Source of the DNA: Nitrosomonas marina
GTDB lineage: Bacteria; Pseudomonadota; Gammaproteobacteria; Burkholderiales; Nitrosomonadaceae
NCBI RefSeq assembly: GCF_900110145.1
Contig: NZ_FOCP01000018.1
Location: forward strand, 1-64,000
Reading direction: 5' to 3'
Length of the DNA: 64,000 bases
Shown here: one piece after another, positions 1-7,932 of the stretch
Layout: every line of letters starts with the position of its first letter
Position numbering within the stretch: the stretch's first letter is position 1
Program-made: the position numbers and the translations under genes
Notes under the pieces: model-generated
Seen by the model: the letters and a program-made list of their open reading frames with translations, nothing else
Databases searched by the model: none
What the model was told of the DNA's origin: nothing

Positions 1-59
1 TTTTCCTCTTTTTATTGGTTGATCTGCCGAGATCTATACCAACAGGTTACACCGCTTTC

Positions 60-290
60 TCTTCCCTTGTCATACACCAGAAATAATCATAGCTCAATGT
101 CTTTTGCTTACCGGCAAAGCGGTAATTCATGCGCCAGTATCTGCCACTGGATTTGATCAGCAAATACAGTCCACCGCTGTCTCCCATTTTATTCTTGGTC
201 TAGCCTGACGTATTGCGGCATTGCATCTGTGGGCATTTGATGGTATCTGGCAACACGGTATCAAAAAGTGCCGTCAAAAATACTGTCATT
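60..290 (-). pseudogene. Integrase 5'-end remnant (P4/DUF4102 type)
   Basis: The stretch from about 100 to 290 aligns with the first part of the intact integrase gene at 6358-7563, which encodes the residues around MGDSGGLYLLVKSNGKYWRM. Substitutions and small indels break the frame, and nothing resembling the rest of the integrase follows to the left, so this is a truncated, dead copy. It reads toward the window edge, as expected for the first gene of an older island integrated at the same tRNA site. Confidence 0.8.
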
Positions 291-418
291 CCGCTGATAT
301 ATCAAAAGATGTTATGCGATTTTATGAGGCAATCAGTTTTTAAAAAACCGAATAAATACAAGGGATTTTATGTGATATATGAGACTTTATAAAAGCCTTG
401 CTTGGTGAGGGGGGAAAC
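100..418. repeat. Direct repeat shared with 7420-7745
   Basis: About 320 bp covering the integrase start, the TTTGACGGTA-type repeats, the leader and the attachment core recur at about 7420-7745 in the same orientation, at roughly 80-90% identity by eye. The best-kept part is the leader around 300-400. The pair brackets the island between them and reflects two related elements inserted in tandem. Confidence 0.85.
403..418 (-). repeat. Degenerate attachment core (tRNA-Leu 3' end)
   Basis: The sequence TGGTGAGGGGGGAAACC corresponds to the tRNA 3' end TGGTGCCGAGGGGGGGAATC with a four-base deletion. It lies at the same distance from the integrase remnant as the core at 7728 lies from the intact integrase. 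It marks the outer end of the island and is probably no longer a good recombination substrate. Confidence 0.65.
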
Positions 419-960
419 CAAAAAGCTAGTTTAATGATATGAAGTTAAATAAATAAATATTTATATATCTTAGATATACCATCAAAAGTACCATCAAATT
501 TTAAGGCTGATTCGACAATATACGTTTATTCACAATATGAGTTTTTACAGGTAGTCTTCAATGCAGCCCTTAGCACTTCACACCCTCAATAAAAAAAGAA
601 TTAAAAATTTATGTATGCATAACACTGCTAAAGATAATTTTATTGATGCCGTAATATCAATTACAAAGAAAAAGTATGAAATTAAATTATTTCATATCAA
701 TTAGCCAAAGGGTATTAAAAAACCTTCTAGCTATGCCTACAATTCAATCAAAAATAAATTTCACGTAATTATTTAACTAGCAGAAATTGCTAAGAAAGAC
801 TGGTAATTATTTTTTGGGAAAATATTCCAACTCTGCCTCACCAATTACCATCTGACTTGATTTCATCATCTTTTGTAGTCATAATTAAAGCGAACCACTA
901 AAAGCGTGAATACGTTGTAGGTGGTGTTTATAAGCAAAGCGAAAGGGTGGTTTTCCACCC
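419..960. other. AT-rich gene-free stretch
   Basis: I see no open reading frame with a plausible start, no RNA gene and no clear terminator here. The sequence is very AT-rich, with short runs of A and T. It sits between the degenerate attachment core and the end of the DUF3800 gene and may be decayed coding sequence. Confidence 0.6.
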
Positions 961-1755
961 TTAGCTTCTTGGCTGTATCTTAATTCCAAATTCATTATCT
1001 TGAGCTGCATTAAGATTTAAACTTGGCTTCAATAAATTTAACCAATCTTTAATTTCAGCATCAGTCAAATGTTTTTTGAGTCTGCTAGGGAAATCCCCTG
1101 CTTTACACATCTTAATTCCATATAAGTAAACTATATATGCTACTAAATCTGTGATTTGAATAAAATAAGATTCTTTGGAATTTTTGGGCAATGGATCTTC
1201 TATTAAAGACTTTATATCTTTTCGCAATGGGCTATAACCAAATTTTGAAGGAACATAGTTTATTTTCTGAATAGATCTCGTTGTTTTCCGCATTTTATCA
1301 ACCCTTCCATCATCGGTTATTATTAAAAATTTAGTTTTCGGATTATTTTCCAAATCTATATCATTCTCAATCCGCTGAATAGAATATGTAAGTGCAGTAT
1401 TAAGCACATCAAAGTTAGGACTTCTAATTACTTGTTTATTTATTAGAATATTTACAATACGTATATCTAGTGAACCAATAAATTTGCAGAATAGTGAAAT
1501 TACAAGTTTTCTCTTAACGACATCAAACCCCATATTTCTGTAAGGGTCTTTATCTAATAAAAAATACTTTGAATGAAGCTCTAACTTTACGGGAAAGTTA
1601 AATTGCTCTTTTAGTTCTCGCCTAAAATTCCTGATTTGTTCATGGATTATTTTCCAGTGAGAATAATCAAAATATAAAGCGCTCAATACAAATATTGGAG
1701 ATGAAAAAGAGGGAAAACCATCGTCACCAGATTCATCATAATAACAAATCTTCAC
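961..1755 (-). CDS. DUF3800 family protein
   Basis: A 264-residue protein beginning with the hallmark acidic motif MKICYYDESGDDG (tandem Asp/Glu near residues 7-12). Near the C-terminus is QITDLVAYIVYLYG, whose Asp is the second conserved acidic position of DUF3800. The family is thought to adopt an RNase H-like fold and is common on phages, plasmids and defence islands, but its biochemical role is not established. The gene is AT-rich compared with the integrase and relaxase of the same island, suggesting separately acquired cargo. It is monocistronic by position, with about 130 bp to its upstream neighbour. Confidence 0.8.
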   Translation of the reverse strand: MKICYYDESGDDGFPSFSSPIFVLSALYFDYSHWKIIHEQIRNFRRELKEQFNFPVKLELHSKYFLLDKDPYRNMGFDVVKRKLVISLFCKFIGSLDIRIVNILINKQVIRSPNFDVLNTALTYSIQRIENDIDLENNPKTKFLIITDDGRVDKMRKTTRSIQKINYVPSKFGYSPLRKDIKSLIEDPLPKNSKESYFIQITDLVAYIVYLYGIKMCKAGDFPSRLKKHLTDAEIKDWLNLLKPSLNLNAAQDNEFGIKIQPRS

Positions 1756-1886
1756 AAACAGCCTTTCTTATTAATTATTTTTTGTACCAACTTATTGGTT
1801 GAATTTTTTGGTCGATCCTTATAAGTCACATTCAAGTAAAATTGTCACCAAATTAAAAATTAAGTCTAGAGAAACGTTTATTTAAA

Positions 1887-2246
1887 TTATAGTCTTAATT
1901 TTTCATCGAATTCCAATTCAACCGCATCAATCGAACCAATTTCTAAAGGCTGAACCTTTGCCAAATGTAATACTTTAAAACTTGCCCTAAGTTTGTCCTT
2001 TGCAGAAATACTTTCATCATTCAAGCAGTTTTCTATAGTCTGCAATGCAGTCGTGCATAAGCTGCGCAAGCGTTCAGAATGCGCTGATTGAATGTCCAAT
2101 AAATGTTTATTCAGTTCCGCTTTAAATTCGGGCTGGGATCGCCATGTACTGACGGTTTTAGGTGTAACCTGCAGCGACTCTGCAACCTTTACACCAGTCT
2201 TACCTGATGCCAATAACAAAATAGCTTGTCGCTGTTTTTCGTTCAT
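1887..2246 (-). CDS. HTH protein, phage terminase-small-subunit-like (phBC6A51 type)
   Basis: The first 45 of 119 residues form a homeodomain-like helix-turn-helix (KQRQAILLLASGKTGVKVAESLQVTPKTVSTWRSQ pattern, given here in two parts: KQRQAILLLASGKT and VAESLQVTPKTVSTWR). The remainder is helical. This architecture is typical of phBC6A51-like HTH proteins, found both as small terminase-like DNA-binding proteins and as stand-alone genes on islands. No large terminase is nearby, so a DNA-binding or regulatory job on the island is more likely than packaging. Confidence 0.6.
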   Translation of the reverse strand: MNEKQRQAILLLASGKTGVKVAESLQVTPKTVSTWRSQPEFKAELNKHLLDIQSAHSERLRSLCTTALQTIENCLNDESISAKDKLRASFKVLHLAKVQPLEIGSIDAVELEFDEKLRL

Positions 2247-2551
2247 ATGCTAACAAATGATAACAATTCATTACATACTGCGCATTTTATCAGGTTGACC
2301 TGCTTACACCTGCTATCAGGCTGCTTTTATATGATAATTAAGCTTACTTTGATCATTTCTCGAGAAAAAAGAAGTAGCACGGTGTAAATAAATAAATCAA
2401 AACATTGAACCATGCTTGCCTGTTCGGATTAACCTGCTGTCAAATGCTGACTTTTTACAAAAAAACATAACAAACCAAAAACTAGAGCAAGTGCAACATG
2501 CTAATTGTTACTTATTGTGCATTTTGTTAATTAATATAACAGTTAAATGCT
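2247..2551. other. Intergenic, 305 bp, no gene seen
   Basis: This lies between the HTH gene start and the end of the nuclease-like gene. It is AT-rich with several near-repeats of TAACAAAT and CCTGCT. It presumably holds the promoter of the HTH gene, but I cannot fix a -35/-10 pair with confidence. Confidence 0.5.
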
Positions 2552-3772
2552 TCACAAAATCTTTTCGCCCAAACCAAATCGAAGCCTAGGATAACTACCA
2601 TGCGTAACGGCATGAGCTAACAATGTGTTAAAAGCAGCGAAAAAGGAATCCTCATTCCGAAGGTGTACGCAGAACAAATAAAGCTCAGGATAATCCAATG
2701 CTATACACGGAACTGCTTTATCTTCAAAAAGGTCAAGCAATAATTCACTGTATTCAATATATTGATTGTTGAACAATTCTTTAACAACTACTAATGCCAT
2801 AACCTCTAACCCACTAGTATCAATGGAATATTGATTGCCATTGATAACAAACTCCAATTTGTCCTTGATGCGTTGACAGTAACCTACCGCCCCTTTTACC
2901 TGATTAATAGCTTTTTTAAGTGCTCGTAACACGTTACTGCGTTTTCTGGAAAGACTTTGCCGACTAATCCGTTCAGTATTTGGGCTATCCTTTGTTTGAA
3001 TAATTAATAACTTAGAATCAGTAACCACCAAAATATCACATATTTCTTCCCCATCATATACTCTTTTGGGGCTATGATAGATTTTATCTGCCTCAAAAAT
3101 TAATAATAAACAATTGATTACATCTTCTTCTTGATACCTTCCCGCCTCTTCTCTTTCTAAAAAAGTATGACTATGCCCACGCGAACCATGATAAGCATGT
3201 CGTTCTGGTCGCATATCTTGTATAAAAAGGGTCTCACCAAAAGTTAATTCACTAAAAAAAACATTAATAGCCTCATTATCATCACAAGAAGTACGCAAAC
3301 TAAACCATTCACTCATCTCATCTATAATCACGCGGGCATTGGGACGAGAAGGTTTCAATAGAGATAATTTGTTGATTTTCTTTTGAGTCACATCAGGAAT
3401 CGTTACTTCTGCGCGATAAACCAGTTGCTCACGCGCTAACTCATCAAAAAAATGGACATTGATTTGTCCATTTCTCAATGAATCAAGTAATATTCTTGCA
3501 AAATCATCTGCAAATAAAGGCGTCCTAATAACCAAAGGTTCATCTTCATCATCGAAAAATGCTGTAACGAATCCAAACGTTCTCTGATTATCAATCTGTA
3601 CAGGTGCCAAGTAAATCTTAAATCCTGCATTGATTTTAGCAGCAAGAATATATTCTTTTGGTGCTTTAACTATAAACATTGGACATGCTTTATCTTCCAC
3701 ATTTATTGATAAAATACCAGCAGGCATCTCTTGAATAATAGGAATTAGGTCTGGATAAAGTAAAGTCAGCAT
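2552..3772 (-). CDS. Candidate PD-(D/E)XK-type nuclease, unknown family
   Basis: A 406-residue protein I do not recognise as a named family. Around residues 240-270 it has GEEICDILVVTDSKLLIIQTK: an acidic residue, an Asp at the start of a strand, a turn, then a strand ending Q-x-K. That is the signature of Mrr/restriction-like PD-(D/E)XK nucleases (Asp, then QxK). A Lys/Arg-rich helical stretch (SRKRSNVLRALKKAINQVKG) follows. The N-terminal 200 residues are a separate alpha/beta region. It lies alone in AT-rich island cargo, a setting that suits a defence or anti-plasmid gene. The nuclease call is inference from the motif only. Confidence 0.45.
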   Translation of the reverse strand: MLTLLYPDLIPIIQEMPAGILSINVEDKACPMFIVKAPKEYILAAKINAGFKIYLAPVQIDNQRTFGFVTAFFDDEDEPLVIRTPLFADDFARILLDSLRNGQINVHFFDELAREQLVYRAEVTIPDVTQKKINKLSLLKPSRPNARVIIDEMSEWFSLRTSCDDNEAINVFFSELTFGETLFIQDMRPERHAYHGSRGHSHTFLEREEAGRYQEEDVINCLLLIFEADKIYHSPKRVYDGEEICDILVVTDSKLLIIQTKDSPNTERISRQSLSRKRSNVLRALKKAINQVKGAVGYCQRIKDKLEFVINGNQYSIDTSGLEVMALVVVKELFNNQYIEYSELLLDLFEDKAVPCIALDYPELYLFCVHLRNEDSFFAAFNTLLAHAVTHGSYPRLRFGLGEKIL

Positions 3773-3941
3773 AAAAATGAATCAGAGGGTATAGTGCGAA
3801 TATAATGTAGTCTTATTGAAATTCCCTATTGAAGAGTATCAAAGTTTACTGAGTCACCTCGAAATAAAAAAATCTGATACACACATAGTAATTCAATTGA
3901 TCATTATGAAACGCTTAATCAATAATCAACATCATGATGAC

Positions 3942-4001
3942 AAAACACTATACACAGGATAGTGTTTACTGATTCTTAGTGCTGTAACACTATATAGTGT
4001 T
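3942..4001. repeat. Nested AACACTATA inverted repeats
   Basis: AACACTAT and its complement ATAGTGTT occur twice each. The first pair (3944-3966) has a short spacer, and the second is a perfect palindrome AACACTATATAGTGTT around 3986-4001 that overlaps the relaxase stop codon. The symmetry suggests protein-binding sites or part of a transfer origin. There is no GC-rich stem or U-tract, so it does not look like an intrinsic terminator. Confidence 0.55.
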
Positions 4002-4760
4002 TATCGATTTTCCTTTGCCCTTAGATGTCATGATCTGCGTGAATGACTTTCGTTTGTTGCCTGTCTTTTGCCGGTACTCAAGACCGAGTATCTGCGCATA
4101 GGGTAACGGGTCTTTACGAATCGCATCACGTACACATGGCCATATTGTTGACTTGATAACCGGATCAGCTGCCAGACGGGATAAAACCTGTTTATCAATC
4201 GCTTCCTTTTGCTTCCCAGCAAGGTATCTGCTCTGGTTTCTGCTGAAACCGTAGTTTATGGCGACATCTGAATAAAATCGATTAATCCAGTGCATGAGCT
4301 TACCCTTACCGCCCATGATTTCGTTGCCTTTCATTCTGCCATTGACTAAAGGCAAAATCAGCGCGTGTGCATGTGGCGCGCTTTCATCAAGATGAACGTC
4401 AAACGACAACAATACACCCGGCATATTATCTCTAGCCCATGTCATACAATCCTGAAAAAATGGACGGGTATCTTGTTCATGCCAATTAGCAGGCAGGCTG
4501 AAAACGATTTCCAGCCCCATCACCTGATTGGCACGCGGTTTGTCTATACCCGCCTGCACCATCAGCACTTTTGCAGCACGGTCGAGCTGTTCTGCTGTTG
4601 CAGGGTCAGTCAGTGAATAGTTCAATGGCGATCTGAACGCATCAATATTCGCACCTGCACCACGTTCGGCCTGTAATGTGCGTTTATTGTGTTTTGCAGC
4701 GTTCAGAATACCATTTTTACCTTTCACCTTGCCCATTCGGAAAAAGTGACTGCTCGCCAT
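3990..4760 (-). CDS. MobV-type plasmid mobilization relaxase (Pre/Mob family)
   Basis: A 256-residue relaxase-like protein. The N-terminus has the Pre/Mob pattern ending in H-x-x-R (AAKHNKRTLQAERG). The metal-binding histidine motif appears as FDVHLDESAPHAHALILPL near residues 120-138 (H-x-D-E-x-x-P-H-x-H). These residues would coordinate the cation used to nick at oriT. At 256 residues it is shorter than many Mob proteins and has a basic C-terminus (KTGNKRKSF). A 47-residue gene ends 3 bp upstream, pointing to translational coupling. Confidence 0.8.
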   Translation of the reverse strand: MASSHFFRMGKVKGKNGILNAAKHNKRTLQAERGAGANIDAFRSPLNYSLTDPATAEQLDRAAKVLMVQAGIDKPRANQVMGLEIVFSLPANWHEQDTRPFFQDCMTWARDNMPGVLLSFDVHLDESAPHAHALILPLVNGRMKGNEIMGGKGKLMHWINRFYSDVAINYGFSRNQSRYLAGKQKEAIDKQVLSRLAADPVIKSTIWPCVRDAIRKDPLPYAQILGLEYRQKTGNKRKSFTQIMTSKGKGKSINTI

Positions 4761-4763
4761 CGT

Positions 4764-4907
4764 TTAACCATCCGTCAGCCGGGATAGATAAACGTACAAC
4801 GACCATAGTTCAATTAAACCGAGTGAGGCCACATCTGCACCAATACCCAAATGAGAAAATCGCACCAGCAGCATTTCAAGCCGTTCCAGCCAGGTTTCAT
4901 GACTCAT
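4764..4907 (-). CDS. Small mobilization-associated protein (47 aa)
   Basis: The short frame begins ATGAGTCATGAAACC and ends three bases before the relaxase start. The sequence GGGGTGAGCC just upstream supplies a Shine-Dalgarno site, and the frame overlaps the stop of the preceding gene by 11 bp. The peptide (MSHETWLERLEMLLVRF...) is amphipathic and helical, with a hydrophobic middle (GLIELWSLYVYL). Its position, tight between an HTH gene and the relaxase, suggests a mobilization accessory protein. The function is not known to me. Confidence 0.55.
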   Translation of the reverse strand: MSHETWLERLEMLLVRFSHLGIGADVASLGLIELWSLYVYLSRLTDG

Positions 4908-5196
4908 GGCTCACCCCGCTGCGGAGTAAATAGCAACCAACGCGATGCTTATCGCCGTTTTCAGCTTCTATGGTCTGCCAGACTGTCACAATATCGTGAC
5001 CTTGTTTACGCAGCTGCAAAACGCGTGCCGGTGGATGATACACGCCTAACCCACGGCTGGCCTCAAATGTATTGATGCTGAATACTTTTAAAGCCTGCAA
5101 TAATCGTGCACATTGCTGTTTTGCGTTATCGCCTGTAAACTGTCGATTAATTACTTGAAAAGCCGCTTCTTTATGGGGCGGTATTTTTTTGTCCAT
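4897..5196 (-). CDS. Helix-turn-helix protein (HTH_39-like)
   Basis: This 99-residue protein contains a winged-helix pattern: ALKVFSINTFEASRGLGVYHPPARVLQLRK, given as key blocks INTFEASRGLG and HPPARVLQLRKQGHDIVT, followed by a beta-hairpin ending HRVGCYLL. This matches short phage and island HTH proteins of the HTH_39 type. It starts 1 bp after the AlpA-like gene's stop and overlaps the following 47-residue gene, so the three probably share one transcript with the relaxase. Confidence 0.65.
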   Translation of the reverse strand: MDKKIPPHKEAAFQVINRQFTGDNAKQQCARLLQALKVFSINTFEASRGLGVYHPPARVLQLRKQGHDIVTVWQTIEAENGDKHRVGCYLLRSGVSHES

Positions 5197-5197
5197 A

Positions 5198-5431
5198 TCA
5201 CACCCCCTGATTGTTGTTTCGAGCTTTGCGCAGTTTTCCTACGTTCCAGCTGCTGGTTCGGGGCGTCAGTTTTTCAGGTTGTGGAATGATTCCAGCTTTT
5301 ACACAGCGCCAAATCGTTGCAGGCGAGCAACCGTATAAACCTGTTAAGACTGGCAATCGTACTTGCGCTGAATCGGGAAGATCATCGAAGTTTTTAAGCG
5401 CTTCAGGAATTGAAGTTTCGTTTAGTTTCAT
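5198..5431 (-). CDS. AlpA-like HTH regulator/excisionase
   Basis: A 77-residue protein with a MerR/AlpA-like wing-helix: VRLPVLTGLYGCSPATIWRCVKAG then IIPQPEKLTPRTSSWNVGKLRK. In AlpA proteins the first helices read the start of integrase control DNA, and the W-x-V/D-R pattern is conserved. Such genes usually regulate excision of P4-type islands. It is the first gene of a probable four-gene set leading to the relaxase. Confidence 0.7.
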   Translation of the reverse strand: MKLNETSIPEALKNFDDLPDSAQVRLPVLTGLYGCSPATIWRCVKAGIIPQPEKLTPRTSSWNVGKLRKARNNNQGV

Positions 5432-5540
5432 ATGATTGATTCCTGTATTTGTTAATCACAGGCAACATCATAAGAAAAGCTTTTTAGACTGTACGGAAAT
5501 ATCCTGATTGCAAACGGTAATTTCCATTAAGGTTTAACCG

Positions 5541-6263
5541 TTATTTTTTAGGTAACAAGTCTGTGCCTTCTTTAAGCCAACGTCGAATTGTCTTTGGATC
5601 AAAATCAACTCCGTATCGGCTTAATGCATCAGCTATTTCTTGGGGAGTATTTGATTTGGCGTCCTTAGGGTTATAGGCGTAGTCATCAATCGCTATAGCT
5701 ACAAAGGCACGTAATAAATTATCTGTTTTTCTGGTTGATTCTTGTTTAGTAACAAAATTTTTTTGATCAACTTTACTAAGTTCAAGATTATAGTAATCTA
5801 ACCATTTTTTTCCATCCATATCATGAAAGTCATGTTGTATAGATTTTTGGTATATTTTTTGTTTATAAAATTTTATCCATTCAATGGGAGGAGCTTCAGG
5901 ATAAATAGAAGTTCGTTTAAACAAAAACAAATTTTCATTGGCCGCAAAGAATTTAAATTCATGTATCCAGAAATAATCTGTTGTTATAGATAAACCATCA
6001 CTATCACGTGTGCACTTCTCACATACTGCGTAAAGGTTCGGATGATTAGGGTCTAAACCTGCAATTAATAAAGATGCTTCCAACGCAGTCCAATATTCAG
6101 CAGCACCCCAAAGAGAACGACTTGCATCATCTAAATCGGCTGATCCAATGTCGAATGGAGATTCATCAGTAACAGCATAAAAGACTGCATGGCCATATTT
6201 ATCTATATTTGAAGTATCCAAAAAAAGATTATCTGGAATACCGTATCTCTCATAATCCTTCAT
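5541..6263 (-). CDS. Hypothetical island protein with C-terminal HTH-like tail
   Basis: A 240-residue protein not assigned to a family. The middle has WGAAEYWTALEASLLIAGLDPNHP, split here as AAEYWTALEASLLIAGLDP, a motif seen in accessory proteins of integrated elements. The end (TPQEIADALSRYGVDFDPKTIRRWLKEG) resembles a helix-turn-helix, with D-x-K-T-I-R-R-W as recognition helix. It lies between integrase and AlpA-like genes and may take part in control of the island. No signal peptide or membrane segment is visible. Confidence 0.5.
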   Translation of the reverse strand: MKDYERYGIPDNLFLDTSNIDKYGHAVFYAVTDESPFDIGSADLDDASRSLWGAAEYWTALEASLLIAGLDPNHPNLYAVCEKCTRDSDGLSITTDYFWIHEFKFFAANENLFLFKRTSIYPEAPPIEWIKFYKQKIYQKSIQHDFHDMDGKKWLDYYNLELSKVDQKNFVTKQESTRKTDNLLRAFVAIAIDDYAYNPKDAKSNTPQEIADALSRYGVDFDPKTIRRWLKEGTDLLPKK

Positions 6264-6357
6264 GACGCACCTTTAACGTCCCTTTATTCAGAACCACGCC
6301 AATCGGGTAAGGCTTCCCGACTTTTGCTCCGTCGAGCTAGGCGTAGTCAGACCGTAA

Positions 6358-7563
6358 TCAAGTTTTTGGAAATTTGACAATCTTGGCACCCATCGCCAGA
6401 TCATCCAGATAATTTGACCACCATTGCATCATCTCCCTGCGTTTTGGCAAGTGCTCAGCAAAGTTATATGCTGCTGCAACTTTGTTTCGTTCTACATGGG
6501 CTAATTGTCGTTCTATCACCTGCTCTGGCCATCCGTTTTCATGTAGCAATGTACTGGCTATGCTGCGAAAACCGTGCCCGGTCATTTCGTCTTTTTCATA
6601 CCCCATGCGCCGTAATGCAGCATTAACCGTATTTTCAGACATTGGCCGCGAATTGCTACGTATGCTTGGAAAAATATATTTTCCGGTGCCCGTCAGTGGA
6701 TGTATGGATTGCAGGATTGCAATAGCCTGTTGTGACAACGGAACAATATGCAATTCTTTCATTTTCATTTTTTCTCCGGGTATGCGCCATTCCTGCTTAT
6801 CAAAGTCGATTTCCAACCATTCGGCATGACGCAATTCGCCGGGACGTACAAAAACCAGTGGTGCAAGCTGTAACGCGCACTTGGTAATAAAGGAACCGCT
6901 GAAACCTTGAATTGAACGCAGCAACTCCCCTACTCCTTTGGGATCAGTAATACTGGCATGATGTCTGGATTTAACCGGCGTCAATGCACCCTTCAAATCG
7001 CCGCTGGGATCGCGTTCAGCGCGTCCGGTTGCTACAGCATACCGAAATACCCGACCAGCATATTCGCGGCACCGGTGCGCTTTCTCGTGCGCGCCACGGC
7101 TTTCTACTCTGCGCAATACAGCCAGCAGTTCCGGTGCAGTTATATCGTTGATGGTACGGTTACCCAGCCACGGAAAAATATCTTTTTCCAGATAACGTTT
7201 GATGCTGTGTGCTGTGGAAGCCGCCCAGGTATGGACATTTTTAGCGTGCCATTCAAGTGCTACGGTTTTGAAGGTGTTGTCGGCAGCGTGAAGTGCGTGC
7301 TGCTTTCTTATGGCTTTGATTAGTGAAAGATCGCTATCGTTTGACAGATGCTCTTTCGCTTCATCGCGTTTTTTCCGGGCATTAACCAGCGAAACTTGAG
7401 GGTATACGCCAATGGCCAAGGTTTTCCGTTTTCCAGCATAGCGGTAATCCATACGCCAGTATTTACCGTTGGATTTGACCAGCAAATACAATCCGCCGCT
7501 GTCACCCATTTTGTAGGGCTTGTCTTTCGGTTTAGCCTGACGTACTGCGGTATCTGTGAGCAT
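6358..7563 (-). CDS. P4-type tyrosine integrase (DUF4102 N-terminus)
   Basis: At 401 residues it has the usual length for the family. The DUF4102 arm-binding domain opens with LTDTAVRQAKPKDKPYKMGD and GGLYLLVK. A SAM-like core-binding domain follows at about 100-190, and the catalytic domain shows R (FVRPGELRHAEW), H-x-x-R (GHGFRSIAST), a second H (QLAHVE) and the nucleophile Y (AAAYNFAEH). All catalytic residues are present, so the gene appears functional. Its start lies 165 bp from the tRNA-derived core at 7728, the normal arrangement for islands that integrate at tRNA 3' ends. Confidence 0.93.
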   Translation of the reverse strand: MLTDTAVRQAKPKDKPYKMGDSGGLYLLVKSNGKYWRMDYRYAGKRKTLAIGVYPQVSLVNARKKRDEAKEHLSNDSDLSLIKAIRKQHALHAADNTFKTVALEWHAKNVHTWAASTAHSIKRYLEKDIFPWLGNRTINDITAPELLAVLRRVESRGAHEKAHRCREYAGRVFRYAVATGRAERDPSGDLKGALTPVKSRHHASITDPKGVGELLRSIQGFSGSFITKCALQLAPLVFVRPGELRHAEWLEIDFDKQEWRIPGEKMKMKELHIVPLSQQAIAILQSIHPLTGTGKYIFPSIRSNSRPMSENTVNAALRRMGYEKDEMTGHGFRSIASTLLHENGWPEQVIERQLAHVERNKVAAAYNFAEHLPKRREMMQWWSNYLDDLAMGAKIVKFPKT

Positions 7564-7564
7564 T

Positions 7565-7616
7565 TGACGGTATCTCGCAAGACGATATCAAAAAGTACCG
7601 TCAAAAATACCGTCAT
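7565..7616. repeat. TTGACGGTA direct repeats before the integrase gene
   Basis: Read on the minus strand, TGACGGTA occurs at about 7616-7608 and 7602-7595, and its complement lies at 7565-7572 just before the integrase start codon. The same pattern survives in the remnant at 240-290. Repeats of this kind between core and integrase gene are probably arm-type integrase or AlpA binding sites. Confidence 0.5.
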
Positions 7617-7727
7617 TCTGCTAATATGTCAAAAGATGTTATGCGATTTTATGAGATAATCAGTTTTTAAAAAACCGAATAGATACAAGGAATTTTATGT
7701 GATATGAGACTTTATGAAAGCCTTACT

Positions 7728-7784
7728 TGGTGCCGAGGGGGGGAATCGAACCCCCATGATGTCACCATCGCTGGATTTTGAATC
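7728..7784 (-). repeat. Left attachment core of the prophage (tRNA-Leu 3' fragment)
   Basis: 57 bp match the tRNA-Leu 3' half at 45953-46009, with a single mismatch (G7737 versus A45962). The copy holds the acceptor 3' strand, T arm, variable arm and part of the anticodon stem, then diverges at 7785. In this copy the acceptor stem would be fully Watson-Crick, while the intact tRNA has a G-U pair, so this fragment may preserve the ancestral 3' end. It also closes the island to its left. Confidence 0.92.
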
Positions 7785-7884
7785 TAGGTCATTTTGTTTT
7801 TATATCAATTGTTTATTTCATTTATTGATTCGCAAAAGATTAATTTTTAATCAGCTACAGCCTTTTATTCATACGGACTAATTT

Positions 7885-7900
7885 TTTTTGCGGAGCAAAA
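7885..7900. repeat. Probable integrase arm-type site (left)
   Basis: TTTTTGCGGAGCAAAA here recurs twice near the right attachment site (45882-45896 and 45902-45916). Its occurrence just inside both prophage ends suggests binding sites for the integrase N-terminal domain. Confidence 0.5.
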
Positions 7901-7932
7901 GGGCAAGGCGTGAGGCAGGAGAATGCACCCTG

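Larger units (their letters stand above)
403..7727. mobile_element. Mobilizable genomic island at tRNA-Leu
   Basis: The island is bounded by the degenerate core at 403 and the good core at 7728. It carries a P4-type integrase next to the tRNA side, an AlpA-like HTH gene, an HTH_39 protein, a 47-residue gene, a MobV-like relaxase and AT-rich cargo. No conjugation (type IV secretion) genes and no replication gene are visible, so if it moves between cells it must borrow a helper's transfer machinery. The cargo at 961-3772 is clearly richer in A and T than the integrase-to-relaxase part. Confidence 0.75.
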
